DNA from: Hermetia illucens | Lineage: Eukaryota; Arthropoda; Insecta; Diptera; Stratiomyidae | Assembly (NCBI RefSeq): GCF_905115235.1 | Contig: NC_051851.1 | Span: 151,604,692 to 151,668,691, forward strand | Direction: 5' to 3' | DNA: 64,000 bases | Shown: positions 1-10,529 of the stretch, piece after piece | Position numbering within the stretch: position 1 is the stretch's first letter | Layout of the letters: each line of letters begins with the position of its first letter | Notes under the pieces: model-generated | Databases searched by the model: none | What the model saw: the letters and a program-made list of their open reading frames with translations, nothing else | Told to the model about the DNA's origin: nothing | Made by a program: the position numbers and the translations under genes

Positions 1-655
1 CGAAAAGTGAATGATAGCCTCATACAACATAGATTGAATCTGCGTTTCTGTATTTGGCGAGCGATCCTAATGAAACAGGCAATATCACTGTCAGTAGCAT
101 TGACCTGCCCAAAACTGAGCGATTTAGATACCTCAGATCAATGTTATCAGCCAATGGTAAACTGCGTTATGAAATGACTTCACACATTAGGGCAACCTGG
201 ATGAAGTAGAGTTCCACAACTGGCGTTCTTTGTGATCGACGTATTAAGGAACGTCTGAAGTCGAAAACTTATCGCACTATCATCCGCCCTGATCTATGAT
301 TCGGAGTGTTGGCCGACTATAAAAGACAATTAACGGCGTCTTGCGGTAACAGAGACGAAGATGTTACGTTGAACTAGTGGCATGACACGCCAGTACACCG
401 ATCGTAAAAAATTGGTGAGAGACATCTTCTAGCTTATGGTCACGAATTTCGCACTAACACAGAATTCACTGCGAAGATTGGTCTGAACATCGGAGCCAAT
501 GCGAAAAGACTGGCCGAAGTAGCGGTGACTTGATACGCTGGATAGTGATCTGAAAGCGTCGTGGCTGCATATAGATCAGGACTTTGACAGTACAAAAGGG
601 CGCAACCGTTCAAGACGAGCCGATCCCGCTTCTGAAAAAGATATGTGCAATAAGT
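1..655 (+). mobile_element. LINE-F fragment (RTE-like non-LTR retrotransposon, 3' part)
   Basis: Degenerate reverse-transcriptase C-terminal coding sequence. Pieces such as YLxSMLSANG, RATWMK, TGVLCDRRIKERLKSK and SECWPTIKD can be read with frame changes, ending in a block near 530-640 (DLKAS..L..DQ..D..KG) typical of the tail of this family. Two shorter copies of the same family lie at 39190-39320 and 63480-63620. The element is broken by several stops and frameshifts and runs off the left edge of the window. Clade assignment is by recollection of similar insect elements, so only the non-LTR class is firm. Confidence 0.7.
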
Positions 656-935
656 GTATATGATTCTTTTTTTAATAAATTTATTTGGAACTTACGCAAA
701 TCGAGTACACTTTCTGGTCATTCATCGTATTCCGGTGGAACACAAAACTAACCTGAAATCGCATCGTGCTGATAGTGGCTAATATAGCCCTACGTTCGTC
801 TATGAAAATTTCAATCAATTAAGCACGCGCATTTTCAGCATTTGGCGAACGTTAAAGTTCCACTCAAACGATGGGAAGTAAAGTTGTTCTGAGAACATTT
901 CTAGAATTTCCGCTGATCTAAGTTCTTATTTTCTT

Positions 936-1277
936 CTAATTTAGCCTGTGAGTTTCTTGGTTATCATTTGCTCTCAGCTCTGAAATTGAAAACTCTTGAT
1001 CCCATTCATCTTCTGGCACAACTGCTCCCTTCTCGTTGTCTCTGACATTAAACTTTGATTTAATCTTCAAATTGTCAGCATCCCCAGAGAAGCTTCGAAA
1101 ATGTTGGGCTTTCTCCTTCGTTTTTTCTACCGATTCAAATCCGCACTATTTTTAAGTATGTTTCCTTATCATAATTGAGATTGTCATATAATTTAATCAA
1201 TGCATCAGAATATGTTTCAGTAACACGACCCCAAGTTGGGCAATGGATTACGTTTGATTTTTTGTTCGTTTTAATTT
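936..1277 (-). pseudogene. Unidentified minus-strand coding remnant
   Basis: Reading down the minus strand from about 1277 there is an open stretch (..CPTWGRVTETYSDALIKLYD.., about 45 codons to 1141). After a one-base shift near 1140 it continues as 67 codons (..FESVEKTKEKAQHFRSFSGD .. AVVPEDEWDQEFSISELRAN..) to a stop at 936-938. The composition is protein-like: charged, no low complexity, soluble, no membrane segment. I do not recognise the family. No start codon is visible. The upstream side is interrupted by the LINE stub at 1297-1460. It could be the last exon of a gene leaving the region leftward with one sequencing or real frameshift, or a pseudogene. It faces away from Sec62. Confidence 0.4.
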
Positions 1278-1286
1278 AAAAGGATC

Positions 1287-1470
1287 ACACTCAAATAGAA
1301 AAAGAAGACGAGGCAGATCCTACCTGAGATGGAACGATGGCGTAGGCCAGGACGCCAGACAGCTTTTAGGGATATCGAATTGGTGGACCTCGGCGCAAAA
1401 CCGGGATGTCTGGAGTTCCTTATTAAGGCAGGCCTAGACCGGATACCGTTGATGATGATGACACTCAAAT
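1287..1470 (+). mobile_element. 5'-truncated LINE-A (RTE-like) stub with target duplication
   Basis: Only the last ~165 bp of LINE-A is present. It encodes the tail RKRRRGRSYLRWNDGVGQD and ends in a GAT repeat. It matches the 3' ends of the longer copies at 17390-17572 and 57610-57795. The insert (1297-1460) is flanked by the perfect 10-bp direct repeat ACACTCAAAT at 1287-1296 and 1461-1470, which marks target-primed insertion. Short simple-repeat 3' tails are a known feature of RTE-clade LINEs. Confidence 0.85.
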
Positions 1471-1695
1471 ATTTATTTTTGTTTTGTTCATTTTTCTGTG
1501 TGCTCGTTACGGAAACACCATTTTCCCCTAATTAGAAAGCCGCTAATGTCCGTTCTCCTTCGTTTCTACAATAAGGCCATTTTCAGTTCTTTTTTAAGAA
1601 GAATAAGAAAAGAGACAGTTTAAAATGCTTAAATATTTAAGAATATAAAGATTGAAAATTCTAAATATACTTAACGATGTTTAATTTTTCTTCAG

Positions 1696-3298
1696 GAATA
1701 CACTGGACCGGGAGGTGTACAAAAAGAGGTTGAAAAACCAAGCAAAGAGGAGTATGCCATAGCAAAATGGATGAAAAAGAACGTTCGAACGAAGAAAACT
1801 AAATTTCTTAGTCATAATGTGGAATACTTTACAGGTAAGAACAATAATAGTTATATTTTGATCACCTACAATTAACCTCGCCCTCTTCACATCACCTCAG
1901 CATCGAAAGCCCTCGATGCCCTTATGAAATCTCATTTCGCCGAAGGCGACAATTGCCTATTCCCATCTCGTGAGAGTGCAGTTGAATACTTGGATGTTAT
2001 GTTGGAGCATAAATTTTTCCATCGTGCAAAGAAAGTTCCTGTCTACTTAGACGAGCTTAAAAGTGGTGGCAACAGCAATAGTGGCGGAGCAGGCGGTAAG
2101 GTATCTACGAAAAAGAACGGTGAAAAACAAGAGGCTGGATCTAAAAAGGAAAAAGAAACAAAAGATGAAAAAGACGATGAGAAGGAAAAGGAAAAAGAGA
2201 AATTAACCGATCATGATAGTCATGTTGAGGGAACTTCGGATGATGTTGTAAGTTTTGTATTTTTCACCGCAATACCGTTTTGTTGACTACGTATTTTTAT
2301 GAATTAGGCTTCCAAAGAAAAACGAAAGCGGAAAATCCGTCTTGAAATGCATCCAGAGCAATTGTTCGTTGATGGTTCAGAAGCTTATGTATGGATATAT
2401 GATCCCGTACCAATCCACTATTGGATCTATGGAACCATTCTCGTATTGGGGGCAATCGTCATCTGCATGTTCCCATTGTGGCCGCCAATTTTAAGGTAAG
2501 CGAACTTCTTTTGTTCGAATTAAGGGACCTCGAATGACTTCCCGAGAGACCTGCCGCAGTCGACCCGTCTGCATCAAATCGATGGGGGCTCTCTCAGTGA
2601 CCAAGGGAAATTCCTTCATAATATTCGCCCTCTTCATTTTCAGGAAAGGCGTATACTATCTAAGTATAGCGGCTGCAGGATTTTTAGTATTTATTTTCGC
2701 ACTTACCATATTGCGATTAATAATTTTCGTAATTCTATGGCTACTGAGTAGAGGCAAATTGTATTTCTGGATATTCCCAAATCTAACAGAGGATGTAGGA
2801 TTCTTTGCATCATTCTGGCCGCTGTATGAGGTATGTCCTCCTAGAAATTGCTAGACTACGTCCTTTGTTTACCTAAATATAATTTTCTTTATAAACGCAG
2901 TATGAATATAGAACCAAAGAGCAAAAAGGAAAGAGCAGTAAAAAGCAGAAAAAGAAGAAGAAAGACAAAGACAGCGATGCAGAAGACGAAACTACAACAG
3001 CAGGCGGACTCCAGCCAGAAATTATTGAGAATATTAAAGAGCATGATACAGCCGACGATGTGGTACAAGATCTGCACGGGGAAAATGACAGTGTCGAGAG
3101 CGGCGAAAATAATAAGGTTGATAATTCTGCCGATTACAAGGAGTATGCGTGAGTTGTCTGAACCCCAGTTCTTGTATTTATGTTTTCATTTAATTTTTCA
3201 GGACAAATACCATTTCGGAAAGTGAATCGGAAGGATCAAGATCGTCGACCGGTAAAGATTTTGAAATGGTTGATCCAACAGAAGTTGACACATCATAA
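1696..3298 (+). CDS. Sec62: Translocation protein Sec62 (first exon not found)
   Basis: Sec62 is the ER membrane subunit that joins Sec63 and Sec61 for post-translational protein import and also takes part in ER-phagy. Six coding exons fit GT-AG rules and stay in frame: 1696-1834, 1901-2247, 2308-2495, 2644-2830, 2901-3148, 3202-3298 (stop 3296-3298), giving 401 residues. The cytosolic N-terminal domain (EYTGPGG..SKEEYAIAKWMKKN; YFTASKALDALMKSHF) is followed by a Lys/Glu-rich linker. Then come VWIYDPVP and two membrane spans (around YGTILVLGAIVICMFPLWP and YYLSIAAAGFLVFIFALTIL). The tail is Lys-rich then acidic and ends DFEMVDPTEVDTS, comparable to the human C-terminal region. Roughly the first 10-15 residues lie in an upstream exon that I could not locate. 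Drosophila calls this gene Trp1. Confidence 0.95.
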
Positions 3299-3371
3299 GG
3301 ATATACACATAAAGAAAATATATGAAGAAACTTGTTTTATAGATGTTTTTAATTTTTATTATGTACCACTT

Positions 3372-3394
3372 AATAAATAAAATTATAATAAATC
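3372..3394 (+). promoter_or_regulatory. Polyadenylation signals of Sec62
   Basis: Overlapping AATAAA hexamers begin at 3372 and 3376, with another just after, 75-95 bp past the Sec62 stop codon in AT-rich sequence. This is the expected place for the 3' end of the transcript. Confidence 0.6.
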
Positions 3395-3421
3395 AAATTA
3401 TAAACGAAAATTAAATGAGCT

Positions 3422-3751
3422 TTTCCTCTTTTCCGGGCACTGTGTCCGGATAGCTGAGTGGTTAGAGCACAAGGCTGTCGTACGGGAGGTCGCGGTTCAA
3501 ATCTCACTGGTGGTAGTGGAATTTGTATCGTGATTTAACGTCGGATACCAGTGGACTCAGCTGTTAATGAGTACCTGAGTCAAATCAGGGTAATAATCTC
3601 CGGCGAGCGCAATGCTGACCACATTGCCTCCTACAGGCTATTCTGTAGTGTACCGTTACGGTCTTGAATGAAGTGCTCTAACACACTTCAAGGCCCTGAT
3701 CCAATATGGATTGTTGAGCCAACGATTATTATTATTATTATTTCCTCTTTT
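3422..3751 (+). mobile_element. tRNA-derived SINE with 11-bp target duplication
   Basis: The head looks like a tRNA: a box A-like TAGCTGAGTGG at 3451 and a box B-like GGTTCAAATC near 3493-3502, both parts of an RNA polymerase III internal promoter. A tRNA-unrelated body of about 230 bp follows, ending in an ATT repeat. The element (3433-3740) is bounded by the perfect direct repeat TTTCCTCTTTT at 3422-3432 and 3741-3751. A second, head-truncated copy lies on the other strand at about 27655-27875. It is not a functional tRNA gene because the anticodon arm does not fold properly. The family name is unknown to me. Confidence 0.85.
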
Positions 3752-4044
3752 ACGTGATGTGTTCAGTTGGGTCAATTTTTACATAGTACCAAGGGTGGAT
3801 GCTTTAATCTGGGATTTGAAACAGGAGTGCGATTTTTTAGGTATGTGTCAGTAGTGTTCGCATGAATATGGGTTTATCGTTTGCACAGCATTATGGGGAA
3901 TGACTGAATTATTAGAGGCAATCAATGATAAATTTGAGTTAATAGCAACGTCTAGCGTCACAGTTTTAAGTTAATATGAACCGTTTGACATAAACATTAT
4001 ATTACTTCGGTTGTGTGTGTCGTCCTTTCGGCTTATTTTATAAT

Positions 4045-4640
4045 GAATAGAAAAAAGACAAATTTTGTCTTTTAATGCCGAATACTGAGTTTTTATTCCT
4101 CATATACCGGTATTTCGAGGACCGGTTGTCCTCTTCCTCAGTGAGTTTTTTGTCTGAGCTGCTAATGGTCCAGCTTGTCCTTAAATACATAAATCCAGAC
4201 CTTAATTACTAGTTAATTTTATTCCTAATTAATCCAAAAAGCCAACTGTTGACATTTCCTAAATCACTCTCAATTCTTTTTTCCTCCCGCATCTTGTGCA
4301 TAATGAAACTCTCTAATGCATCCAATTTGCGGAAGTCATTAACCTCCTTAATTACCCTTAGGTTATCCTCCGTTATTGTATGTTTCTCCTCGATGATATG
4401 TCTGGCTACCAATTTGAGGGCATATGTTGGTCTGCTTTTTGCTTTCGCAAAATTTGCTTCCCTTATATGTTCGTGGAACCTCGTTGTTATTAAACTTCTA
4501 GTTAGCCCTATATGCGATTTTTCACAATCGGTGCAGGTTATCTAATACATTCCCCTTTTCTCGCTATCTTCCTTGGGGTCCTTTCTAATCGTGTCTTCAG
4601 TTAGTGTGGTCTGCTGGTAAATACCACTTGATGTCATGGG
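4045..4640 (-). mobile_element. Penelope-like element, GIY-YIG endonuclease end and 3' region
   Basis: On the minus strand, KDPKEDSEKRGMY is followed, after one in-frame stop, by ITCTDCEKSHIGLTRSL, TTRFHEHIREANF, ALKLVARHIIEEKH, NLRVIKEVNDFRKLDALESF. This is the GIY-YIG nuclease layout (here GMY..HIG) that closes the Penelope-like retroelement protein. After the stop near 4209 comes an untranslated part carrying the hammerhead-like fold at 4099-4145. An AT-rich palindrome (AAAAGACAAA and its complement, 4053-4073) closes the piece. The reverse-transcriptase part is absent, so this is a truncated copy. Confidence 0.8.
4099..4145 (-). ncRNA. Hammerhead-ribozyme-like motif in the Penelope-like element
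   Basis: Read on the minus strand: stem I strand CUCA (4145-4142), core CUGAGGA (4141-4135, fits CUGANGA), one extra A (4134), stem II GAGGAC/GUCCUC (4133-4128 and 4122-4117) with a 5-base loop, core GAAA (4116-4113), stem III AUACC/GGUAU (4113-4104, no loop), cleavage-site base A (4103), stem I strand UGAG (4102-4099). All conserved core positions are present. The bulged A between core and stem II, and the loop-free stem III, are deviations. Penelope-like elements are known to carry hammerhead motifs with very short stem III. Whether this decayed copy cleaves is unknown. Confidence 0.6.
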
Positions 4641-4644
4641 GTAG

Positions 4645-5590
4645 GTAGATGTCAGTGGCCGCTCCGAGGAGCCAAATTAGCGCTTTGGTGCACCGTTTTG
4701 ATGCCACAAACTCCTAAGACCGTGACTGTTGTTATGGGAGCAGGGAGGCAGAGTCCAGCCGGTTCGGATCTTCAGCCCGTAGCATTCACGAAGGAAAACA
4801 ACTCTCCCACCCTGCAGCTAGAAATCTCTCTGAGGTCCCCAAACAATGGTTTACCCAATGTTCGCAGCCTGACTAGCCAGAGCTGGACAATCGCAGAGAA
4901 AGTGCATGAGGGTTTTCCTTCCTTCCCCGCAGCTTCGACAATGCGAGTTGTAGGGTATACCGAGCCTAGCGGCATGCTCCCCTATGGGCCAGTGTCCCGT
5001 GCAGACCGCCGTAAGCTTGAATACATTTGCACGCGTCTGACACAGGAGCTCTCGTGATCGGGCTATGTTATAAACGGGCCAAATTCACTTTGACTTGGCA
5101 CAGCTTGTAAGCCTTCGCCATCTCAAGGCTACGGCTGCTAGGTAGCGCGAGTAGACTCGGTCCCCGACAACCGCCAGCGGAGCACCGACTGCATTCGCCG
5201 AAGGACTGCCAAGAGCAGAGCCTTGCCTAGCCAATCCGTCAGCCCGCTCATTCCCCTCTATGTTCCTATGCCCGGGAACCCAGAGGAGAGTGACTTGAGC
5301 GTGCCAGCCAGAGCATCTCTGCACTGCCCCACCAGCCTGGAAGATGTCGCTGAGTACAAGGCCTTGATGGCCGCTTGGCTCTCGGTCAGAATGGCTATGT
5401 TACGCTTGGAACTCGAATCACGCTCCAGCCATCGACAGACTTCCAATATCGCCAGTACTTTCGCCTGGAATACACTGGCGTAACCTGGGAGACCGTACGA
5501 CTTAGACACAGTGTGTATTCGAGAAAACCCCCACACCGGCTCCACAGGCCATCGTTGATCCGTCCGTAAAGAATACTGTACTATTATTTA
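4645..5590 (-). mobile_element. LINE-E fragment, I/LOA-type: RNase H and 3' zinc-knuckle region
   Basis: Minus-strand coding pieces in two frames give an RNase H domain (PGYASVFQAKVLAILEVCRW, NIAILTESQAAIKAL, then after a frameshift VTLLWVPGHRNIEGNERADG). A C-terminal part follows with a Cys/His cluster (GIPYNSHCRSCGE, MHFLCDCPAL). An RNase H after the reverse transcriptase is characteristic of I-group LINEs. It lies between two Penelope-like pieces and has lost the reverse transcriptase. The copy at 36470-37240 is related. Confidence 0.75.
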
Positions 5591-5639
5591 CTAACGTCAT
5601 ATTTTCTTAGGATGTTTTTCACCTGGTAGCTAATTTGGG

Positions 5640-5840
5640 AAAGGATGATAGAAACTCGACGTTTTTTAGATGGTCCCGCTTGTGCAAAAAATGTCGTCAG
5701 GTTATTCTTTTCCAAGGACGTCAAGGACCCCAAGGAAGATATCAAGAAAAGCGGAATCTATCAGATAGCCTGCACTGCAACTGGCCCTCGAATACAGGTA
5801 TTCGGCATTAAAAAAATAAAATTTGTCTTTTTTTTAGATT
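5640..5840 (+). mobile_element. Penelope-like fragment, second copy in inverted orientation
   Basis: KDVKDPKEDIKKSGIYQIACT matches the start of the GIY-YIG region in the copy at 4045-4640. It then jumps to the 3' region (CCTCGAATACAGGTATTCGG, followed by ATTAAAAAAATAAAATTTGT), so the nuclease body and part of the hammerhead-like segment are deleted. The two copies are oriented away from each other on either side of the LINE-E piece. Inverted partial copies are common for Penelope-like elements. Confidence 0.7.
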
Positions 5841-5849
5841 CACGATAGT

Positions 5850-7085
5850 TTTACCTGACACGATAGGTCAAGCCTTCCTATCTTCACATTGCCTTTCCTC
5901 TCTTCGTTTCCTTATGGTTCAATGATTTTCAAAAACAGCTAGCCCTATCGAGAGTAATCATTTTACTTGCCGCTTCTGGTCTTCCTTGACTTCTGCCAAC
6001 TTCTTAAGCTTTCTACCTTAACTACCTCTTAAAATTATTTGGTTATTTGATTTTTTTTTACTTTGAGCTGCCCGTTTGCTATTGTGGATTACTGCACCCG
6101 AAATATATTGTTTCGCGATTTTCATGGTGATAATTCAATTATTTATCGCTTACATAATTACATAATGGGGTCGGAAACCTCTTTTGAGCCTTTGTCTGGT
6201 TGGCTCATATAACTCGGATTCACCACATTTTTTAGTAATAGTCTTGGTCCACATTCACAAATCACTTCGGATCAATCCATTGAGTCCTTGTTAACGCGAA
6301 TAAAATGATGCATACATTACTGTAAGGCGCTGCTTGCAGCTTTCAATGGTCGGTTAGCAGTAAGAACCATAGAGGGCGGCAGAGCACACGACGTTGCGAT
6401 AAATTTTAAATTTGAGACATTTGTTGATGCGTCGATCGAAAATTTCATCCAAATTGCGTTGACGCGTGAACAATTTATTCCATAACGCAGTTCACAATTG
6501 ATAGCATTGATCCGAATTTTCGACAGGTCGCTGCCACTGGCAAAGATAGTGCCACGATCGTCGAAAAATCTATTTCATTTAGATTCAGTCGAAGATCGTG
6601 CTACGATCACCTTTGGACGAACAACCTGGCTTAGTTCACAGCCTTTTCAATGATGTCCTGAATGCTGATGAATTGGCCAGCATTTTGCCGGCGTGGTTTG
6701 ATTTCACGTTTTTTAATGCTCCTAATGGTCTCCAGTCACGTAAATGAGATCATCTCTTCTCATTTTCCTGAAGTTGCCGCTATTTAGTTCGTAGCGGGCC
6801 AGTATGGTCCTAACGTTGTTTCAACGGTGACTCGACTCGTAGAACAGTAATCAATGGCCAATGTGGAGGAGCGATGATCTCATAGAGAACGACTTCGGTG
6901 TCAGTGGTGATGAGGAAATTTGTTTCCCAATATTCGCAATATAAAATGTAAAAAGATAAGACGACCGTTTGATAAACCATGGGTCGACAAATACAAATTC
7001 GTGTCAGCGGAAAATGAAAGTGGTTGATAGAGGTAATTGGTGTGTCAGTGTGCAGCTGCGTCAGTAACCTTCAGAAAGCCATATC
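5850..7085. other. No gene recognised
   Basis: I see no intact coding region, RNA gene or clear repeat boundary. From about 6170 the sequence is richer in GC and resembles old transposon coding sequence broken on both strands. It is probably the decayed 5' part of the R1-type copy that follows, but no motif proves it. Confidence 0.4.
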
Positions 7086-8005
7086 TGTTTGAACGTTTGT
7101 TTACGAGATTCATATTTTTTTCATGTTGTTGATCCTGTTCAATCATGGAAAGAATGCAAGTGAAAACCATAGGATGCTCTCAGCGAACTACGGCGACGTT
7201 CGACGTCGACTATCAAACCATATTCGACCGTCTATGTTCCATGAAGAAAATCCACGATGCAGGGAAATGAGTGCCCCCATTAACGAAAAGCAGATGGAGA
7301 AAAGGAACATGGTGTATGAGTTGTGTCTCCCGCTTCCGTTCGTTGAGCTAGCAGGTGATCTATCGGAGCAGCAGAATGGGATTCACAGAGCGAAACAATA
7401 GCAGCAGTCATGGACCTGGGACGGAACACTTCGGCCGCTGGTAAGTGCTGCGCTGTGGTGACGATGGATATCAGGAGAGCTACTTCTTTTTTAACAGGAC
7501 GGACGACCAGCCGAAGGAATATGTCGTGACAACAGGCTCCGTATTGAGGCCCTTGCTGTAGAATATAATGTATGACGTAGTGCTCGACGTTCATGTGCCA
7601 AAAGAGACAACGTTGGTTAGTTTTGCAGACGACCTTGCGGTGGTAGTAGTTAAATCCAGCAAGGTGGATGGGTTCTTTTCTGGGCGGGAGCACTAGACAA
7701 CACGACGAACCAAAGAAGGATGATTTCGGTATACTGGCCAATCGTGCTGAGGGTGTGCAGCGCATATAGTTCGGTATCCGGTGAGGCAGTTTGTCATCGC
7801 GGGGATGGTTCCCTTGGATCTTCTCGCGGTTCAGACACACTGTCTCTAGCGGAGACGGAGAGAGAATCCGGTCAAAGTAATTGCGGGCTTCCGAAAATCG
7901 ACTAGAATGGAGCTCAACAGGAGATGGCAGCAACGGTGCGGTAATTCCGAAAAAGGACGCTGATCCCATACACTGACCCCTTGTATTGAGAAGTTGAGAT
8001 ACAAT
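7085..8005 (+). mobile_element. R1-type LINE fragment (reverse transcriptase to C-terminus)
   Basis: Plus-strand pieces read VLRPLL.NIMYDVVLDVHVPKETTLVSFADDLAVVVV at about 7539-7650; the FADD is the reverse-transcriptase active site. After an internal deletion, VRQFVIAGMVPLDLLA and NRRWQQRCGNSEK follow near 7770-7970, which match the C-terminal part of R1-clade proteins. Several stops and shifts make it non-functional. The 229-codon open frame on the opposite strand (7280-7969) is a shadow of this sequence. Confidence 0.7.
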
Positions 8006-8600
8006 GGGGTCGGAGAGCCGGTGTCGATGAAGGAGTTACTATTGTTGATGAGAATATAGTTGATCTGCGTCTTAATGTTGTCGCTATTAAAACCTAAAAG
8101 GTGCAGCCACCGTTTAATACGTCAAGTATTTGTGGGTGTAAGGTTTTGTGTAATACTAAAATCAAGGATATGCATGCTTGCTTTTGTAAGCCGAACGGGG
8201 CGGGCTATTAATGTGGAGGGGTCTATAGCAGTTTTTATCACATTTGCTCTCCATGCCCCAACTCTTCTCATCACCCTATTCTAATGTAGACTTTGATGTT
8301 CCCGTTCCCCAGGACCTTCACAAGTTTCTCCATATGACCGGTGTATGCATCAATATTGAGTGTATAGAAGCGAATTTGCGTCTCGTGGTTCACATATTGA
8401 CTTCCTTCCTGATGTTATTACTACAACAAGCTGCCCACTTTTCGGCAGAACCGGAATCAACCTTGGCAAATGCATTCCTTTGAATGGAGGCATTTGCCTC
8501 TATATGAACAAGTATGCGCTCTTATATATTACATTTTCTTCGCTTGCAAAGGGATATAATTCCCATGAGTGACCACTTTTGGTCCCATATAAAAGGATAT
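8005..8600. other. No gene recognised
   Basis: Short open frames only, none with a recognisable family. The stretch joins an R1-type fragment and a LINE-B fragment and is probably transposon-derived spacer. Confidence 0.3.
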
Positions 8601-9990
8601 GTTACTTTGAATATCTCCATGTCAAAAGATACATTTCTCCGAATAGCGTGGTTTACTCATCAGAAGATGAATGTGTTCACCTGAATTGCTTTCTGATTCT
8701 CACCCAATACATTTTACCTCTGACGAAGAAAGTGATTGTTCTTTAACAGAAAAGTGGCATGTTTTGCGTGATAAATGATATGACAGTTTACTTCCCGACG
8801 TAGACAGGTGTTGACAAAAACTTAGAGCTTTAAAGTAGCAGTGGGGGTCACTTTGTGCTACTCTCACAGGAGCCTAGAAAGACTAGTGTTCACAGAAGTC
8901 TCATCTTGATCTAGCGTCGAGATAACTGCACTTTCAGATTTTCGAAAGGGTAGCGAAAGCCAAGCTATTGCTGTTAATGCATCAGGCAACATCCATTTCG
9001 GAGCTACCACGCTTTCTAGATATACAAATTGATCGATGCCCTCGATGCTTCGCCCATTAATGCAGATCGGAAGAGTACGAAAATCCGTTAGGCCGAAAAG
9101 CTTGGTTTAGTTGGTGTTTATCTTCAATCCAACTCTATTTGCCTCTCTTTCCAAATCCAGGGCGATTTGAACAAGCTCTAGAATCCTATGAAAGATCAAA
9201 CAGATGTCATCAACGCAGTCGAGGTGTTTGAGAAACGATATCATAATCCATTAAACTCCTCCACGTCCTCCGGGAAAGGCAGCATGAAGAACGTCATCAA
9301 TAATATCGGTGATAAGCTGCGACGTTGGCGAACTCCGCTTTGTGCCTCAAAATCCTCTGAGATTTTACCTCGGACCAGCAAGTGACATTTTGCCCCTTCA
9401 TATGTTGGTCCGACAATAGCTATTAGTTTCTCCGGAATGCCCCTCCTGCGTAAAGCACGACAGATACACTATGGAAAGTTTTCTTGAAATCAATGAAGAG
9501 AAGGTGAAGTGAAGATCTAGCTTTTGAGATAATATGCTATCGATTATCTTTGTAATGGCAGGAAGGATGTAGACCCCCCTCCAATTGTTACATTCAGAAC
9601 GGGTGCCCTTCTTGGGAATCTTAAAAAATCATGCCCTTCTTCCACCCTCTGGACGATCTCGGATTCGCAAGATTTCCGTACGAGGGGAAGTAACAGATCT
9701 GCAGTAATTGCAGCGATAAATAACTTTGGTCATTTAACCCACGAGCAATAGGGCTGGCTTTACTCAATATGTTAGTCGCTTCAGCTATCGTTTAGTAGTG
9801 GGAAAATTTTCTTCTTGTTTCCCCGTCCCATGTGGCAGCCGGGAGACGAATCTCATGTGTGTAGTTCTCTTGTCTTCCGAAAAGGGCATGATTTTCCTTG
9901 CCAAACCAAAAAGAAAAGTTAGTAAACGGTCCAGTTCTCAATGGACTAATTGAAATAAGGGTTTAAAGTTCAATTTGGGTAGGCAGACTC
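8600..9990 (-). mobile_element. LINE-B fragment (reverse transcriptase), minus strand
   Basis: On the minus strand, pieces read ECNNWRGVYILPAITKII, RRRGIPEKLIAIVGPTYEGA, VRGKISEDFEAQSGVRQ, SFLKHLDCVDDICLIF (YADD-type motif, altered), LKINTN, CINGRSIEGIDQFVYL. These are successive reverse-transcriptase blocks of one non-LTR family that recurs at 25195-26830, 27000-27350, 28300-29240, 29930-30100 and 37250-37415. Many stops and shifts. I place it near RTE-like elements without certainty. Confidence 0.7.
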
Positions 9991-10262
9991 TATTACACCA
10001 TACTACTGCACGACAATTCTAGATTTCAATCACGGCGATCTTCCTAGAATTCCACTCCGACGACAATATTTCGTGAAACCTTGGCTTAGTCTACTTCATC
10101 AACAATCAGTGTGCAACCACCGGGATAGATGCCATATATTCGGATACCGGTGGAATATTCGTATGGCAAGTAGAAGAAAGTAAATATTGTAAAGAGTTGC
10201 TGCGTAATTAATCCGCCTTTTACTCAAGAAAGACGAAAACACATATTTGGGGTCCAAATTAT

Positions 10263-10268
10263 TTTATT
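10263..10268 (-). promoter_or_regulatory. Candidate polyadenylation signal of importin alpha
   Basis: TTTATT on the plus strand gives AATAAA on the minus strand, about 265 bp beyond the importin stop codon. The sequence between (10270-10529) is AT-rich and looks like a 3' untranslated region. Confidence 0.45.
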
Positions 10269-10529
10269 TTTTTACATTCAGGTCTATGAAAATTGTGACA
10301 TCTTATAAAATAAGTCTTAATTGTTTGAGATAAGCACAATCCGTCTCTAGCAAAAAGGGACATCCGCACTTGGCACATGTATCCAAGCACCGACCCTAGA
10401 AACAAATTGTCATTACATATGTAAATGAGGCTCTCTGTCAATATATGGCAGGAATGAGAGAGCGAATATACAACATCATGATCATCCTAAATCTAAACAT
10501 AAATAACAGTCTAAAAAAAATAAAAGTTT

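Noticed and set aside
3444-3520. Functional tRNA gene
   Set aside because: Boxes A and B are present but the anticodon arm does not pair, and the sequence continues into a SINE body with tail and target duplication.
7280-7969. 229-codon open frame on the minus strand
   Set aside because: It is the reverse of a plus-strand R1-type reverse transcriptase containing FADD and the C-terminal motif. The minus-strand protein has no family resemblance.
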